DNA of 64,000 nt from Photorhabdus cinerea (GCF_011189575.1 NZ_PUJW01000001.1:186001-250000), one strand, 5' to 3'. Shown: positions 43,996-52,070, numbered from the stretch's first letter. Numbers and translations are program-made. Notes: a model not told the origin generated them from the sequence alone.

Positions 43996-44085
43996 TCAGT
44001 TAGAGAGCACAATACCCATCACCAGCGTGACAAAAAACCAAAACCCAACAAACCCCAGATAGGCTATAACCCTGTGTCTATTCAT
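43996..44085 (-). CDS. Tiny membrane peptide between terminase and portal (29 aa)
   Basis: ATG at 44,085 with GGAG 8-11 nt upstream, encoding Met-Asn-Arg-His then one hydrophobic helix (VIAYLGFVGFWFFVTLVMGIVL). Its position between two coding regions with a proper ribosome site suggests it is real. Function unknown; single-span phage peptides can act in lysis control or exclusion, but nothing here shows it. Confidence 0.45.
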   Translation of the reverse strand: MNRHRVIAYLGFVGFWFFVTLVMGIVLSN

Positions 44086-44101
44086 ATGATATTCTCCACA
44101 A

Positions 44102-45733
44102 TTACCACGCGCCCGACCCAAAACGGTGTCCGCCATCACGCCGGGCACGGGTATAAATTTCGGTACTGCCCGCGCGGGATACCGCCAGTGACCACAACAT
44201 ATGCAGGGCATCGGGGCCATCGTCGTGATCCGCTTTCGGAAAATGACGTAACTGGTCAATCAGGGTGTGCTGGGTAGGGTGCAAACGGATCAGCCCGTTC
44301 GCCATATGGGGCTGTAACGACTCGATACGTAAGATTTTGTCACTGGATGGCATCACCGGAACGGCAGGTACGGGGATACCCTGCTGTGCCGACCGCTTCA
44401 CCAACTCAGTACGCAAAAACTCCTGAAACTGGACGGACTCTATCGACCAGGTCAGGCAGCCGTACTGGCGCTGATACTGGATAATGTCGGCAATAATTTT
44501 GTCAGGCAGGCGGCGGCGGATATCAGCTTCCACCACATCCAGGATACCCGTCATCCGGTTAAAGCCGCCGACCAGAATGGCGGATGGGTCACGGTTTTTA
44601 CTCATTTTGCCCAGGCTGGGATCACACACCCCGTAATAGAGCCAGTCAGATAAATGATTCGACCAGAAGATGATGCTGTTGGCGAAAATCGCATCTTCCC
44701 CACTGACTGGATCATTCTGGTATTCCGAGTCAAAGGTGCCGTGCCCGTCACGCACGCGGATACGCATCAGCGCCAGCAGGGGACGCGCTGCCCACGAAAC
44801 GATTGCCCCTTCCAGTAAGGCGGCTTCGTGCTCGTGATAGAAACGGTCAGCGGCATCCAACAGCTTATTATTGACCAGCCCTTCCCATTGATCCCACAGC
44901 GCCATATTGGCCGGCCACTGGATAATGGCTTTAAACCGCGCCGTTCGCCACATGGGGTTATTCAGGGTACGGGACAGCACGGAATCGTAATGCAGTATTG
45001 TACCGATATAGACCATATCGGTTTTGCCGCCTGCCTCACCGAGCGGCATCACGGTCTTGGTCAGCCAGGCATGCAATTTGTCACGCTGCTCCGGGTTGCG
45101 CACCATCTCGTCATTTTCGATATCGTCCAGTACCACCAGATCAGGACGATACGGGCCGTGGCGCAGACCGCGTAACTTCTTGCCGCTGCCCGCCACCGTC
45201 ACCTTGATATTGTTACGGGTGACAATGGTGCCCATTTGCCAGGTGCGCCCCTGACCACAGATATCCGGGTAGTCATTACGCAGGCGCGGGTTATATTCCA
45301 GCTCCGCTTTGATGGCTTCGAGCATCGGATACGCCTGATCAATGCTGTCCATAATGATGACCGGGTAACGCTTGATGCCCCGAATAATGCACCAGAGCAC
45401 AAACAACTGGCTGACCAGCGTCGATTTGGCTTCACCGCGCGGTGCGGCAATGGCGTCACTTTCGGCCGCCGAACTGGCCACAATCTGTGGCAGGCGGGTA
45501 AACAGGTAATTATGCAACTGGCTGCGCGACGGGTGGCGCACATAGTGCGGGAAATAGGTCTCGACAAAGAAGCTATAGCCGTTAACCACGTTGTCCACAT
45601 TATGGCGGCGTTCGTTAGCCGCGTTCGCGTCCGCATCAAACCCCAGACACTCCGCCTCAATGGTCTGGCGCAGGCTGACAATGTAGTCCTGAAGCGAGGC
45701 GCGAAAGTCTTTGATTGAGAATTTTTTAGCCAT
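44102..45733 (-). CDS. Terminase large subunit (Mu gp28)
   Basis: DNA-packaging motor and nuclease, 543 residues. ATPase Walker A variant AAPRGEAKSTLVSQ (about 90-103), Walker B LVVLDDIENDE (about 195-205), a C-terminal RNase-H-like nuclease region (YYGVCDPSLGKMSKNRDPSAILVGGFNRM about 340-370). Overlaps the small terminase gene by 8 bp. Confidence 0.95.
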   Translation of the reverse strand: MAKKFSIKDFRASLQDYIVSLRQTIEAECLGFDADANAANERRHNVDNVVNGYSFFVETYFPHYVRHPSRSQLHNYLFTRLPQIVASSAAESDAIAAPRGEAKSTLVSQLFVLWCIIRGIKRYPVIIMDSIDQAYPMLEAIKAELEYNPRLRNDYPDICGQGRTWQMGTIVTRNNIKVTVAGSGKKLRGLRHGPYRPDLVVLDDIENDEMVRNPEQRDKLHAWLTKTVMPLGEAGGKTDMVYIGTILHYDSVLSRTLNNPMWRTARFKAIIQWPANMALWDQWEGLVNNKLLDAADRFYHEHEAALLEGAIVSWAARPLLALMRIRVRDGHGTFDSEYQNDPVSGEDAIFANSIIFWSNHLSDWLYYGVCDPSLGKMSKNRDPSAILVGGFNRMTGILDVVEADIRRRLPDKIIADIIQYQRQYGCLTWSIESVQFQEFLRTELVKRSAQQGIPVPAVPVMPSSDKILRIESLQPHMANGLIRLHPTQHTLIDQLRHFPKADHDDGPDALHMLWSLAVSRAGSTEIYTRARRDGGHRFGSGAW

Positions 45734-46226
45734 AATGTTGCTCTAACTCCATGGCGAACGCTTCCAAAATCTCCAGAAAGGCCGCGTTATGTTGTGAATA
45801 CCGCTCGTTAATAAATGCACCCAGTTTCTGGACAATTTCCAGTGCGGTTGCCAGTTCGTTGGTTTCCGGTAAGATTTTCTTGCTGGCACTGGTCGCCTTA
45901 TTGAACGCATCCGCCAGGCTCGCCAATAACTCCACCCGCTGCTGGGGCAGCATATCCGGCGTGGTGTTGAGCAGTTCCATTGTGGTCTGGCATTGCACCA
46001 CCAGGCTCATCAGCACCGCGCGGCCGGCTTCTTCAATGCCGCCGCCTGCCATCGTCTGCGCAGCACGCATTTTGTCCCAGTCGTCGCCGCGTTCCTGTGC
46101 CTCCTTCTTCCAGCGCCGGGCAGTGACGAACGCCACACCGCACTGTGCGGCGGTCACTTCCAGTGATAACTGATTGAAGATATACATGCGGCGGAGTTTA
46201 TCTCGCGTCTCCTGCGGATAGGCCAT
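45726..46226 (-). CDS. DUF1804 family protein, probable small terminase (Mu gp27-like)
   Basis: A 166-residue protein with an N-terminal HTH (YPQETRDKLRRMYIFNQLSLEVTAAQCGVAFVTARRWKKEA) and a helical C-terminus (DWDKMRAAQTMAGGGIEEAGRAVLMSL). DUF1804 proteins precede the large terminase in Mu-type phages and likely recognise the pac site. ATG 46,226 chosen; the upstream frame overlaps another gene. Confidence 0.88.
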   Translation of the reverse strand: MAYPQETRDKLRRMYIFNQLSLEVTAAQCGVAFVTARRWKKEAQERGDDWDKMRAAQTMAGGGIEEAGRAVLMSLVVQCQTTMELLNTTPDMLPQQRVELLASLADAFNKATSASKKILPETNELATALEIVQKLGAFINERYSQHNAAFLEILEAFAMELEQHYG

Positions 46227-46227
46227 C

Positions 46228-46449
46228 TCAGACACCCATTTTGGTACGTAACAACAACACGACCGTCGAAACCAGACAGCCCGCCACCGTGCCGGAAACT
46301 GCCCCCGCAATCGCCCCGCGTCGCATCGCCCCATTGGTGGCATCTTCGCGAATGGCCTCCATCTGGTCATCAATATGATCCAGGCGATCATTTAACGCGT
46401 TCAGCGCTGTTAAAACCTGATTATTCCCGCTACGGGGTTGCTTGCTCAT
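46228..46449 (-). CDS. Small membrane protein with coiled coil
   Basis: 73 residues: a helical N-terminal half (VLTALNALNDRLDHIDDQMEAIREDA) and one membrane span (GAIAGAVSGTVAGCLVSTVVLLL) near the C-terminus. Small proteins of this build often stand between the spanin and terminase genes of Mu-type phages. Function not known. Start overlaps the preceding stop (ATGA). Confidence 0.7.
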   Translation of the reverse strand: MSKQPRSGNNQVLTALNALNDRLDHIDDQMEAIREDATNGAMRRGAIAGAVSGTVAGCLVSTVVLLLRTKMGV

Positions 46450-46664
46450 AGTGTTTCTCTTTCTCCATTAGCATCGTTCAACAATTTTCTGACGTCCCAA
46501 CTACCCATGCTGGTGTAAACCTCTACACCGGTATCCAGAAAAATAGCCGTTCCGCTATTACCGTTGTAATCAATGGGCTGAAAATGGGTAATACGCTCTA
46601 AAACAACGGTTATTGGATACATCCGACTACTGATCCTGTACGGAGGAAAATCATATGTTTTCAT
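46446..46664 (-). CDS. Hypothetical phage protein (72 aa)
   Basis: 72-residue acidic protein with no recognised domain (ITHFQPIDYNGNSGTAIFLDTGVEVYTS suggests a small beta fold). Coupled to both neighbours by 1-4 bp overlaps, so translation is likely. AT content is higher than the surrounding late genes, which suggests an acquired accessory gene. Confidence 0.6.
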   Translation of the reverse strand: MKTYDFPPYRISSRMYPITVVLERITHFQPIDYNGNSGTAIFLDTGVEVYTSMGSWDVRKLLNDANGERETL

Positions 46665-47005
46665 TATTGATGCCCCCTATTCATTCTGGATGTTTCACCC
46701 ATTTCATACCGATCATGAATGAGGTAATAATCATCATCGTTATCGCCATTCACATTTTTCGCCATCGCATCACAACAATCAGAACAACAGCGATAATTAT
46801 GAATTTCACCGTCAAAAATCCACGTCGATAATCTGGCGGTGGATTTCGGCGGAATGATTTTATCGCAGATATAGCAGCGGCAGGTTTTGCGAGTTACGCC
46901 GATCTTGTCTTTTAGGCAGCGTTCACTCCCATCACCAAAATCACCCTCAAACAAATAAAATGACAATACGGAATCTGCATATTCGTTATTAATCTGACTA
47001 GTCAT
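46664..47005 (-). CDS. Hypothetical Cys-rich, probable zinc-binding protein
   Basis: 113 residues with two paired-Cys knuckles (CRCYICDKII and YRCCSDCCDAM) that suggest a treble-clef or HNH-like zinc site, and an acidic C-terminal stretch (NGDNDDDYY). Function cannot be assigned. Together with the next gene it forms a small AT-rich insertion between the spanin and terminase genes. Confidence 0.6.
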   Translation of the reverse strand: MTSQINNEYADSVLSFYLFEGDFGDGSERCLKDKIGVTRKTCRCYICDKIIPPKSTARLSTWIFDGEIHNYRCCSDCCDAMAKNVNGDNDDDYYLIHDRYEMGETSRMNRGHQ

Positions 47006-47013
47006 CGGTCACC

Positions 47014-47475
47014 TTATTGACATTGTGTTTTGATATAGTCCTGCAACCCCAGAATCATCTGTTCGGAGGTGGCAATGCGTTCTCGGAGTAACCAATAATT
47101 TCTGACAGCGGCGTCAGCAGGTTGGGCGGGGGTTGCATCATCCACGCGGGGGGCGGTAACGGTTTTAGGCACGGGGCAGGAGGCCTTGATGTACACCCGC
47201 TCAGGATGAGCAAGAGAAGCAGTGTGCAGCCGGTCAATTTCAGATTTGGCATTGGCGAGTACCTTAAGACGTTTAGCATCCTGTTCATGCAGCATGTCAA
47301 TGTGTGTGATCTGGTAGTTAATGGTGTCGGTCAGTTGCTGGATTTCGTTTGCTTGGCTGCGGTTAACCCGCTGTTGCTCCTGATACCCTGCGCGGTACAA
47401 GTGGGCGACGAATGCAGCTAAAACTACCGCAATAACCAACACAATGAGGGTATAGTGGGTGAGCCTGAGATTCAT
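47014..47475 (-). CDS. Rz: Inner-membrane spanin Rz
   Basis: 153 residues with one N-terminal membrane span (LIVLVIAVVLAAFVAHLY, about 10-28) and a long periplasmic coiled coil (RVNRSQANEIQQLTDTINYQITHIDMLHEQDAKRLKVL). With Rz1 it fuses inner and outer membranes in the last step of lysis. It overlaps the endolysin gene by 4 bp. Confidence 0.85.
   Translation of the reverse strand: MNLRLTHYTLIVLVIAVVLAAFVAHLYRAGYQEQQRVNRSQANEIQQLTDTINYQITHIDMLHEQDAKRLKVLANAKSEIDRLHTASLAHPERVYIKASCPVPKTVTAPRVDDATPAQPADAAVRNYWLLRERIATSEQMILGLQDYIKTQCQ
47055..47252 (-). CDS. Rz1: Outer-membrane spanin lipoprotein Rz1, nested in Rz
   Basis: 65 codons in another frame wholly inside Rz. ATG at 47,252, then LKLTGCTLLLLLILSGC with a lipobox (LSGC) followed by a proline-rich tail (RPPAPCLKPLPPPAW), the classical Rz1 design. 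Confidence 0.83.
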   Translation of the reverse strand: MPNLKLTGCTLLLLLILSGCTSRPPAPCLKPLPPPAWMMQPPPNLLTPLSEIIGYSENALPPPNR

Positions 47476-48008
47476 TTATCCAGCCCCCAACACGTTAACT
47501 CTGCCTCCTGAACACGCCGCTCAACCTGACCATAGCAGCCATTGGCTTGGCCTTGGGTTTTGCGGCAATCTTTACCGCCGTCAAATATCCAGCGCTTGAT
47601 TTCCGCACAGGCTCCTTTCTTGTCGCCGGCATTGAGCTTCCGGTAGAACGTCGAAGAGAAGCATTTGCCGGGACCAATATTGTACGGGCAGAAACTGGCA
47701 ATGCCGGCGATTTGCGGTTCAGTCAGCGGCACCTGTACATGGCGTTTTACCCAGTCAATGGCCCGCTGGGCTTCAATCCGGTTTAATTCATCGCACTGTT
47801 GAGCGGTTAGCCGCATACCCCGACGAACGGGCGCACCCTGTACCCGCGTGATGCCGCGACAAATCGTCCAGACCCCGCCCGCATCCTGATAGGCAGACAG
47901 CCGATTGCCCTCTTTCTCATTGAGGAACTGAGAGAGAATGACCTCCGAACCCGCGCCCGCCAGAATGGCGGCGATAACGGCAGCGCTCAATCGGCTTTTC
48001 ATCTCCAT
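47472..48008 (-). CDS. SAR endolysin (lambdoid R21-type lysozyme)
   Basis: 178-residue peptidoglycan muramidase. The N-terminus is a weakly hydrophobic Ala/Gly-rich signal-arrest-release helix (LSAAVIAAILAGAGSEVILSQFL), so it can be exported without a holin and then released. The catalytic triad lies in FLNEKEGNRLSAYQDAGGVWTICRGIT (E, D and T in the usual spacing). Starts next to the holin gene. Confidence 0.92.
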   Translation of the reverse strand: MEMKSRLSAAVIAAILAGAGSEVILSQFLNEKEGNRLSAYQDAGGVWTICRGITRVQGAPVRRGMRLTAQQCDELNRIEAQRAIDWVKRHVQVPLTEPQIAGIASFCPYNIGPGKCFSSTFYRKLNAGDKKGACAEIKRWIFDGGKDCRKTQGQANGCYGQVERRVQEAELTCWGLDK

Positions 48009-48010
48009 GA

Positions 48011-48262
48011 CTAGACATCCTTTGGCGAACGGGACACGATGTCGGACAGCGTTTCCGGGGACGCACTGCGATCCAGAATTTGCTGCAAAATGCGGGTGCG
48101 TTTTTGCTGCTCACGACGGTTCAGGAGGTAGGTCAATGTGCCGAGCAGGATACTGGCAAATACACCAATCAGGAACCCCCATTCGTACAGGGACAATCCG
48201 GTAAAACAGGCAATCAGGCCGGAAATACCGTACGTGGCATGGGAGTATTTATCATCGTTCAT
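48011..48262 (-). CDS. Holin (probable pinholin type)
   Basis: 83 residues with two hydrophobic helices (TYGISGLIACFTGLSLYEWGF and FLIGVFASILLGTLTYLL) and a charged C-terminal tail. Position just before a SAR endolysin fits a holin that only collapses membrane potential. The late-promoter motif lies 70 bp upstream. Confidence 0.82.
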   Translation of the reverse strand: MNDDKYSHATYGISGLIACFTGLSLYEWGFLIGVFASILLGTLTYLLNRREQQKRTRILQQILDRSASPETLSDIVSRSPKDV

Positions 48263-48331
48263 CCCTGCGGTGCCTCATGTCATTGTTTAATCAATGAACG
48301 CAGTGTATGGCAGGGTAAAAGGGGGGAGCGT

Positions 48332-48348
48332 TTGAGGGGGTTCAGCAG
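48332..48348 (-). promoter_or_regulatory. Repeated late-promoter motif, lysis copy
   Basis: CTGCTGAACCCCCTCAA on the minus strand, between the C-like activator gene and the holin gene, the place of the Mu lys promoter. Just upstream CAGCAGGC and GCCTGCTG form an 8-bp inverted repeat (48,344-48,364) that overlaps the motif. Confidence 0.62.
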
Positions 48349-48402
48349 GCCAGTCGCCTGCTGGATGGCATGGTTTAGTGTGTCACAGATATCAGGGACA
48401 TT

Positions 48403-48861
48403 TCAATCAAATAAACGTGACTGAGGGACAGCCTCCGCCGCCTGCTCACTGACCAGTTTCCAGCCAATGCGATCACTGAAGCCATAACGGGGGCACAACC
48501 GCGCCATCGCCTGACGGCGGGATAATCCCTCCTGGCATAATGCTGTCAGTTCCCCCAGAAAGCGGGCATTGCGCAGGGAACGAAACGCGGTTTCGCAGCG
48601 GGGAATGTAAAACGGCGCATCCCCTAAATAGCCCATCAACGTTTTACACTCCTCGTCAGTCAACACCTCACGTAACAGGCGATAGACGCCGCCGCTGCGT
48701 TCGGCGGCTTTGCCGGTTTTGGCGGACAGGGTTACGCCCCCAAAACGGCTAATCAGCCGGGCAGTGGCCGGATAACCAATAACGTCGATCAATTGCAGGG
48801 CGGAATCCGGTAGCAGGGATTCCAGTTGCGCTAATTCGGTGTGTTCGATAGTGATCTGCAT
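48403..48861 (-). CDS. Late transcription activator, Mor/C family (C-like)
   Basis: 152 residues. Both parts of the family are visible: the dimerisation region (LESLLPDSALQLIDVIGYPATARLISRFGGVTLS) and the C-terminal HTH (GLSRRQAMARLCPRYGFSDRIGWKLV). In Mu, C turns on the late promoters. This second family member stands directly before the lysis genes, so it is the best candidate for the late activator. ATG 48,861 fits the start; the longer frame has no ribosome site. Confidence 0.85.
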   Translation of the reverse strand: MQITIEHTELAQLESLLPDSALQLIDVIGYPATARLISRFGGVTLSAKTGKAAERSGGVYRLLREVLTDEECKTLMGYLGDAPFYIPRCETAFRSLRNARFLGELTALCQEGLSRRQAMARLCPRYGFSDRIGWKLVSEQAAEAVPQSRLFD

Positions 48862-48937
48862 GTTTCCCCCAAAAAACAAAACACCTGCCAAAAAATGGAA
48901 GGTGTTCAGTATTTCAGGTTTTGCGGCATTAGACAGG

Positions 48938-48954
48938 TTGAAGGGGTTCAGTGG
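48938..48954 (-). promoter_or_regulatory. Repeated promoter motif, copy before C-like gene
   Basis: Divergent copy (CTGAACCCCTTCAA core) of the 17-bp late motif, 77 bp before the C-like gene and hard against the stop of the secreted-protein gene. TAATGC 6 nt downstream may act as -10. In Mu the Mor-dependent middle promoter drives C from here. A further degenerate copy (CTGAACACCTTCC) lies at 48,901-48,913. Confidence 0.5.
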
Positions 48955-48958
48955 TTAC

Positions 48959-49489
48959 CTAAATATCTTGACTAAGATTAGAAGTAGATAATTGACGAAT
49001 TTTTTCTTCATAATGTGAAGTTGTGTAAATCAGTAGAGCTGAACTATTTCCATTCGTATATCTTTTTGCTACAAAAATAGTATCATCATCAAAACCAAAT
49101 GACACTGGTATACCAGTGGTTTTTGAGAGGGCAATTTGGTCTTGGTCAGGTCTAGAAGACGGGCGACCATATTTATGTTGCAAAGCCTCCATCAAGTAGG
49201 CGGTATCTGGGTCGACATCTATGCTTATTCTTTGAAATTTATTGTCGATAAACGTAAATATCGCTGTTGTTTTTTTCCCTGAAAAGTTGAGGTCATAACA
49301 TACATAAGATGATACTTCTTTAATATTATAAACACTATTCTCTATTTTTTTATATGTGCATAATTTGGAATTAATCACATCATCAATAGATGAACCAAAT
49401 TTAACACCTTTATAACCATCCACAGCCCAAGAACTCAGTGATAACGTTGATAGCATCAGCCCCAGTAAAACTCTTTTCATTCTCATCAC
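48959..49489 (-). CDS. Secreted hypothetical protein, probable moron
   Basis: 176 residues with a signal peptide (MKRVLLGLMLSTLSLSSWA, cleavage near 22) and a mature acidic/polar domain (GYKGVKFGSSIDDVINSKL at its start, a pattern common to small periplasmic or lipoprotein-like domains, and VSFGFDDDTIFVAKRY). No known function. Base composition is clearly richer in A+T than the flanking Mor and C genes, and it is inserted between them, so it is probably lysogeny-expressed cargo. Confidence 0.75.
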   Translation of the reverse strand: MMRMKRVLLGLMLSTLSLSSWAVDGYKGVKFGSSIDDVINSKLCTYKKIENSVYNIKEVSSYVCYDLNFSGKKTTAIFTFIDNKFQRISIDVDPDTAYLMEALQHKYGRPSSRPDQDQIALSKTTGIPVSFGFDDDTIFVAKRYTNGNSSALLIYTTSHYEEKIRQLSTSNLSQDI

Positions 49490-49495
49490 CTCCGT

Positions 49496-49948
49496 TTAAA
49501 ACAAATTACATTGATGATTTAGCGTATCAGAATATTTGTAACGCGATAAGAGTGACCACGCATGTCTATCACTAAAACCAAATATAGGGCACAGTTTGGA
49601 AATTGCCATCAATGCCGAATTCCCGTCATTGAGCAACTGGTTGAACTCCGATAAAAACCGCTGGTTACGCCATTCCCGCATGGCTGCCGCAGCATTGGGG
49701 ATGTACACTTCCGTCCCAGCAAAATGCTGTGACAAACAGTCCGCGGCGGCGGCTCCGATGGCGTTCGCCAGCATTTTCTGGCGATGATGCCCACGGGGGT
49801 GCTTTCCCTGACTGAATGGGAAAGTGGTGCCGCCGAATGTCTCAATCAGTTTCAACGTTGCGGGATAACCGATCAGGGTGGCAATATGCCGGAGCGACTC
49901 CGGCAATAATTGTTGGACATGTTCCAGTGCTATTGGTTCTTTAGCCAT
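49496..49948 (-). CDS. mor: Middle transcription activator, Mor family
   Basis: 150 residues. Mor/C signature LLPESLRHIATLIGYPATLKLIETFGGTTFP and C-terminal HTH (NSALMAISKLCPIFGFSDRHAWSLLSRYK). In Mu, Mor activates the promoter of C. It overlaps the upstream CPICH-protein gene by 19 bp. Confidence 0.86.
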   Translation of the reverse strand: MAKEPIALEHVQQLLPESLRHIATLIGYPATLKLIETFGGTTFPFSQGKHPRGHHRQKMLANAIGAAAADCLSQHFAGTEVYIPNAAAAMREWRNQRFLSEFNQLLNDGNSALMAISKLCPIFGFSDRHAWSLLSRYKYSDTLNHQCNLF

Positions 49949-50157
49949 TCTGCACCACCTTCCGCCAGTTTCAACGCCCGGCTATTGGACAGGTTATTCC
50001 GCTCCCGGCGGAATAACCCGATATACGCAACCAGATGACGGGCACAACCTGCGGGCAAATCAACCAGTTTTGCCAGTAATTGACGGGCGGCATCATCCTC
50101 CAGTACGGCATCCAGGTGAAAATCAGAATGGCAAATGGGGCAGCGACCAATTTTCAT
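49930..50157 (-). CDS. Small CPICH zinc-knuckle phage protein
   Basis: 75 residues beginning MKIGRCPICHSDFHLDAVLEDDAARQLLAKLVDLPAGCARHLVAYIGLFR. One CxxC-type knuckle plus a helical part; similar proteins occur next to gemA in Mu-like phages. Function unknown. Starts at the GemA stop. Confidence 0.75.
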   Translation of the reverse strand: MKIGRCPICHSDFHLDAVLEDDAARQLLAKLVDLPAGCARHLVAYIGLFRRERNNLSNSRALKLAEGGAEWLKNQ

Positions 50158-50690
50158 CAGGATTTCCCCCTATTGTATGCATCACACAGGGCATCATATC
50201 CCCGCCGTTCCGGCAGGTGCTGACCCCGCACATGCATAACGCCCAACATGAGCCGGCCGTGCCACTGTTTCAGGGACTCCAAAACCTGACAGGCCAGTGA
50301 TTCATCCAGCCAGCCCACTTCGGCCACACCAACACCGCCATTGATTTTGGCGGTCTGGCGCTGGACAAACTGGTTCAGCGCCGTTTCAGAACCGTCAATC
50401 ACAAATTTTTGTTGGTGCATGGTGATCCAAATAGCCCGGATTTTGGCAATTTCAGGCGCTCGCGGCTGCCCCTTTAAACCGGGTTTAACCCGTTGATATT
50501 CACGTTTTAAACGGCGTTTAAATCCACGTTCGACAAACACATCATAGACCGTTTTCAATTCCAGATGAGACAGACCGCGGCAGGATGTTTTGCCCGTCGC
50601 GGCAACCAGCGCCGCCCGGTAGGTTTCATCATCCAATTTGAGTTGGGTTTTGGCGATATGAATCAGGCGAATAAGCTGTTGACTGGTCAT
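50157..50690 (-). CDS. gemA: GemA-family regulatory protein (Mu gp16, DUF1018)
   Basis: 177 residues. QQLIRLIHIAKTQLKLDDETYRAALVAATGKTSCRGLSHLELKTVYDVFVERGFKRR is the family N-terminus; C-terminal half carries KIRAIWITMHQQ and the WLDESLACQVLESLKQWHGRL segment. In Mu, GemA changes host gene expression and DNA supercoiling. GAGGTGA ribosome site. Confidence 0.9.
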   Translation of the reverse strand: MTSQQLIRLIHIAKTQLKLDDETYRAALVAATGKTSCRGLSHLELKTVYDVFVERGFKRRLKREYQRVKPGLKGQPRAPEIAKIRAIWITMHQQKFVIDGSETALNQFVQRQTAKINGGVGVAEVGWLDESLACQVLESLKQWHGRLMLGVMHVRGQHLPERRGYDALCDAYNRGKS

Positions 50691-50698
50691 AAATCACC

Positions 50699-50920
50699 TC
50701 ACTTATAGGCCACACAGCCGGAATGGCAGCCGCCACGTGGCCAGTCATTACAGCTATCACAGAGATCGCGCTCTGGGATTTCAGGTTGTGCAAATGCCGC
50801 ACAAATATTATTGGCCGCGGCGATGATGGTCGCTAATTGCGCCTGACTGAGGGTGGTGCCGGGGTGCTGGTTGCTAATTTCTATCGCAATGGCGGCAACC
50901 AGTGAAAGCTGTTTAATCAT
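50699..50920 (-). CDS. Hypothetical early protein with Cys-rich tail
   Basis: 73 residues: a helical N-terminus (LSLVAAIAIEISNQHPGTTLSQAQLATIIAAANNICAAF) and a C-terminal Cys cluster (CDSCNDWPRGGCHSGC) likely to bind zinc. ATG 50,920, overlapping the preceding stop by 8 bp. No recognised family. Confidence 0.62.
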   Translation of the reverse strand: MIKQLSLVAAIAIEISNQHPGTTLSQAQLATIIAAANNICAAFAQPEIPERDLCDSCNDWPRGGCHSGCVAYK

Positions 50921-51149
50921 GATCTTCCTCCTGTTCTGTCTTGAAGGGCAAATCCCTAAATTGAGCCTTTGCAAGAAGAACGCCGACTCTGAATGCACGT
51001 TGTTCTTCGGGAGTTTTACATTGAAAAATTTTGCCAATTTGAAAATCCATCTTCTTATCAGCATGCTCGATTAATAAATCACAGCCCTCATTGGCAACAT
51101 CATGCCAGTCAACAATTTCTTGTTTTAATAATGCTAAATCAATGCTCAT
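50913..51149 (-). CDS. Hypothetical early protein (78 aa)
   Basis: 78 residues, acidic and helical (IDLALLKQEIVDWHDVANEGCDLLIEHADKK). ATG 51,149 overlaps the previous stop by 11 bp. Nothing known can be matched. Confidence 0.6.
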   Translation of the reverse strand: MSIDLALLKQEIVDWHDVANEGCDLLIEHADKKMDFQIGKIFQCKTPEEQRAFRVGVLLAKAQFRDLPFKTEQEEDHD

Positions 51150-51444
51150 TATTGCCCCCACACGTACAGGTTCCCACCATGGCATAGAAGAGTGCTGAGG
51201 GTGCGCCTGCCGGATTAACAGCACTCAGAGGTAACGAATACAGTTTCTTGCCGGAACGCACCGCCACTTGTTCACCCTGTATTTGCTGAATGCGCCCCTT
51301 GACGGTTTTCATCTGGTAGGTGATACGGTTGCGGGTTTCCCGGCGGGTTGTGTGAGTAAAGGTCACGCGGTCGCCCACTGACAACGCGGAACGATCAACC
51401 GATTTGAATTTCTCGCACGCTGTGCATTGGTGACGTGGATTCAT
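51139..51444 (-). CDS. Hypothetical early protein with CxxC motifs
   Basis: 101 residues with CTACEKF at the N-terminus and CTCGG at the C-terminus, flanking a small SH3/OB-like beta part (GDRVTFTHTTRRETRN, VKGRIQQIQGEQVAVRSGKKLYSL). May bind nucleic acid. GGAGG before the ATG, which overlaps the HD-domain gene by 4 bp. Confidence 0.65.
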   Translation of the reverse strand: MNPRHQCTACEKFKSVDRSALSVGDRVTFTHTTRRETRNRITYQMKTVKGRIQQIQGEQVAVRSGKKLYSLPLSAVNPAGAPSALFYAMVGTCTCGGNNEH

Positions 51445-51977
51445 AACGCCTCCGTTAATTCATGGTAACGGTTCATAAAAGCAGACAAGGCTTGTGGTGG
51501 GGTGAGTGGCATGATGGCGATATCGTCACTGGCGCAAATCCCCGTCAGGATAGGCCAGGGCTTTCCCGCTATATCAACATCCAAATCGCGGCGTTCTGTC
51601 GCCAGCATCACTAAGTCAGCGTGCTTGACTGCATCGCTAGTGAGGACTGGCAGATTAAATTTCAAACGGATAATGGCATCAATACGCCGTTCAATAACCT
51701 GATAGGAGGGCAGCAGAGCCTTGAGTGGGCTGGGGAGATCTTTACAGTAAGCTTCTGCGGCATCATGCAACAGACCTTCCAGCGCATACTCAGGCGGAAC
51801 GAGCTGGCTAACGTAAATGCTGTGCTGGGCAACAGAATAGAAATTTTGGATTTGGCCGTTAAAGCGGCATTCATTTGCCAGACCCTGCGCAATATCACGA
51901 ATATCAATATCAGCAGGCGTGACATTGGAATAGTTCAAATGACGTCCTGTACGGGTCACAATATAAGAATAAGACAT
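51441..51977 (-). CDS. HD-domain phosphohydrolase (YfbR-like)
   Basis: 178 residues. HD-domain metal ligands in FYSVAQHSIYVSQLV (His), GLLHDAAEAY (His-Asp) and KHADLVMLATERRDLDV (Asp). Family members hydrolyse nucleotides; phage copies may tune dNTP or defend against nucleotide signals. The substrate is not known. First gene of a block of small early genes of unknown role. Confidence 0.83.
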   Translation of the reverse strand: MSYSYIVTRTGRHLNYSNVTPADIDIRDIAQGLANECRFNGQIQNFYSVAQHSIYVSQLVPPEYALEGLLHDAAEAYCKDLPSPLKALLPSYQVIERRIDAIIRLKFNLPVLTSDAVKHADLVMLATERRDLDVDIAGKPWPILTGICASDDIAIMPLTPPQALSAFMNRYHELTEAL

Positions 51978-52070
51978 AACTTCCTCATTAATTTAGCTGA
52001 ATTTTGGCGTAAACCAACCCCTGGCAGATTTACGCCATATTAAAAAGTATTTAATTTTTAGTTTGTTACA

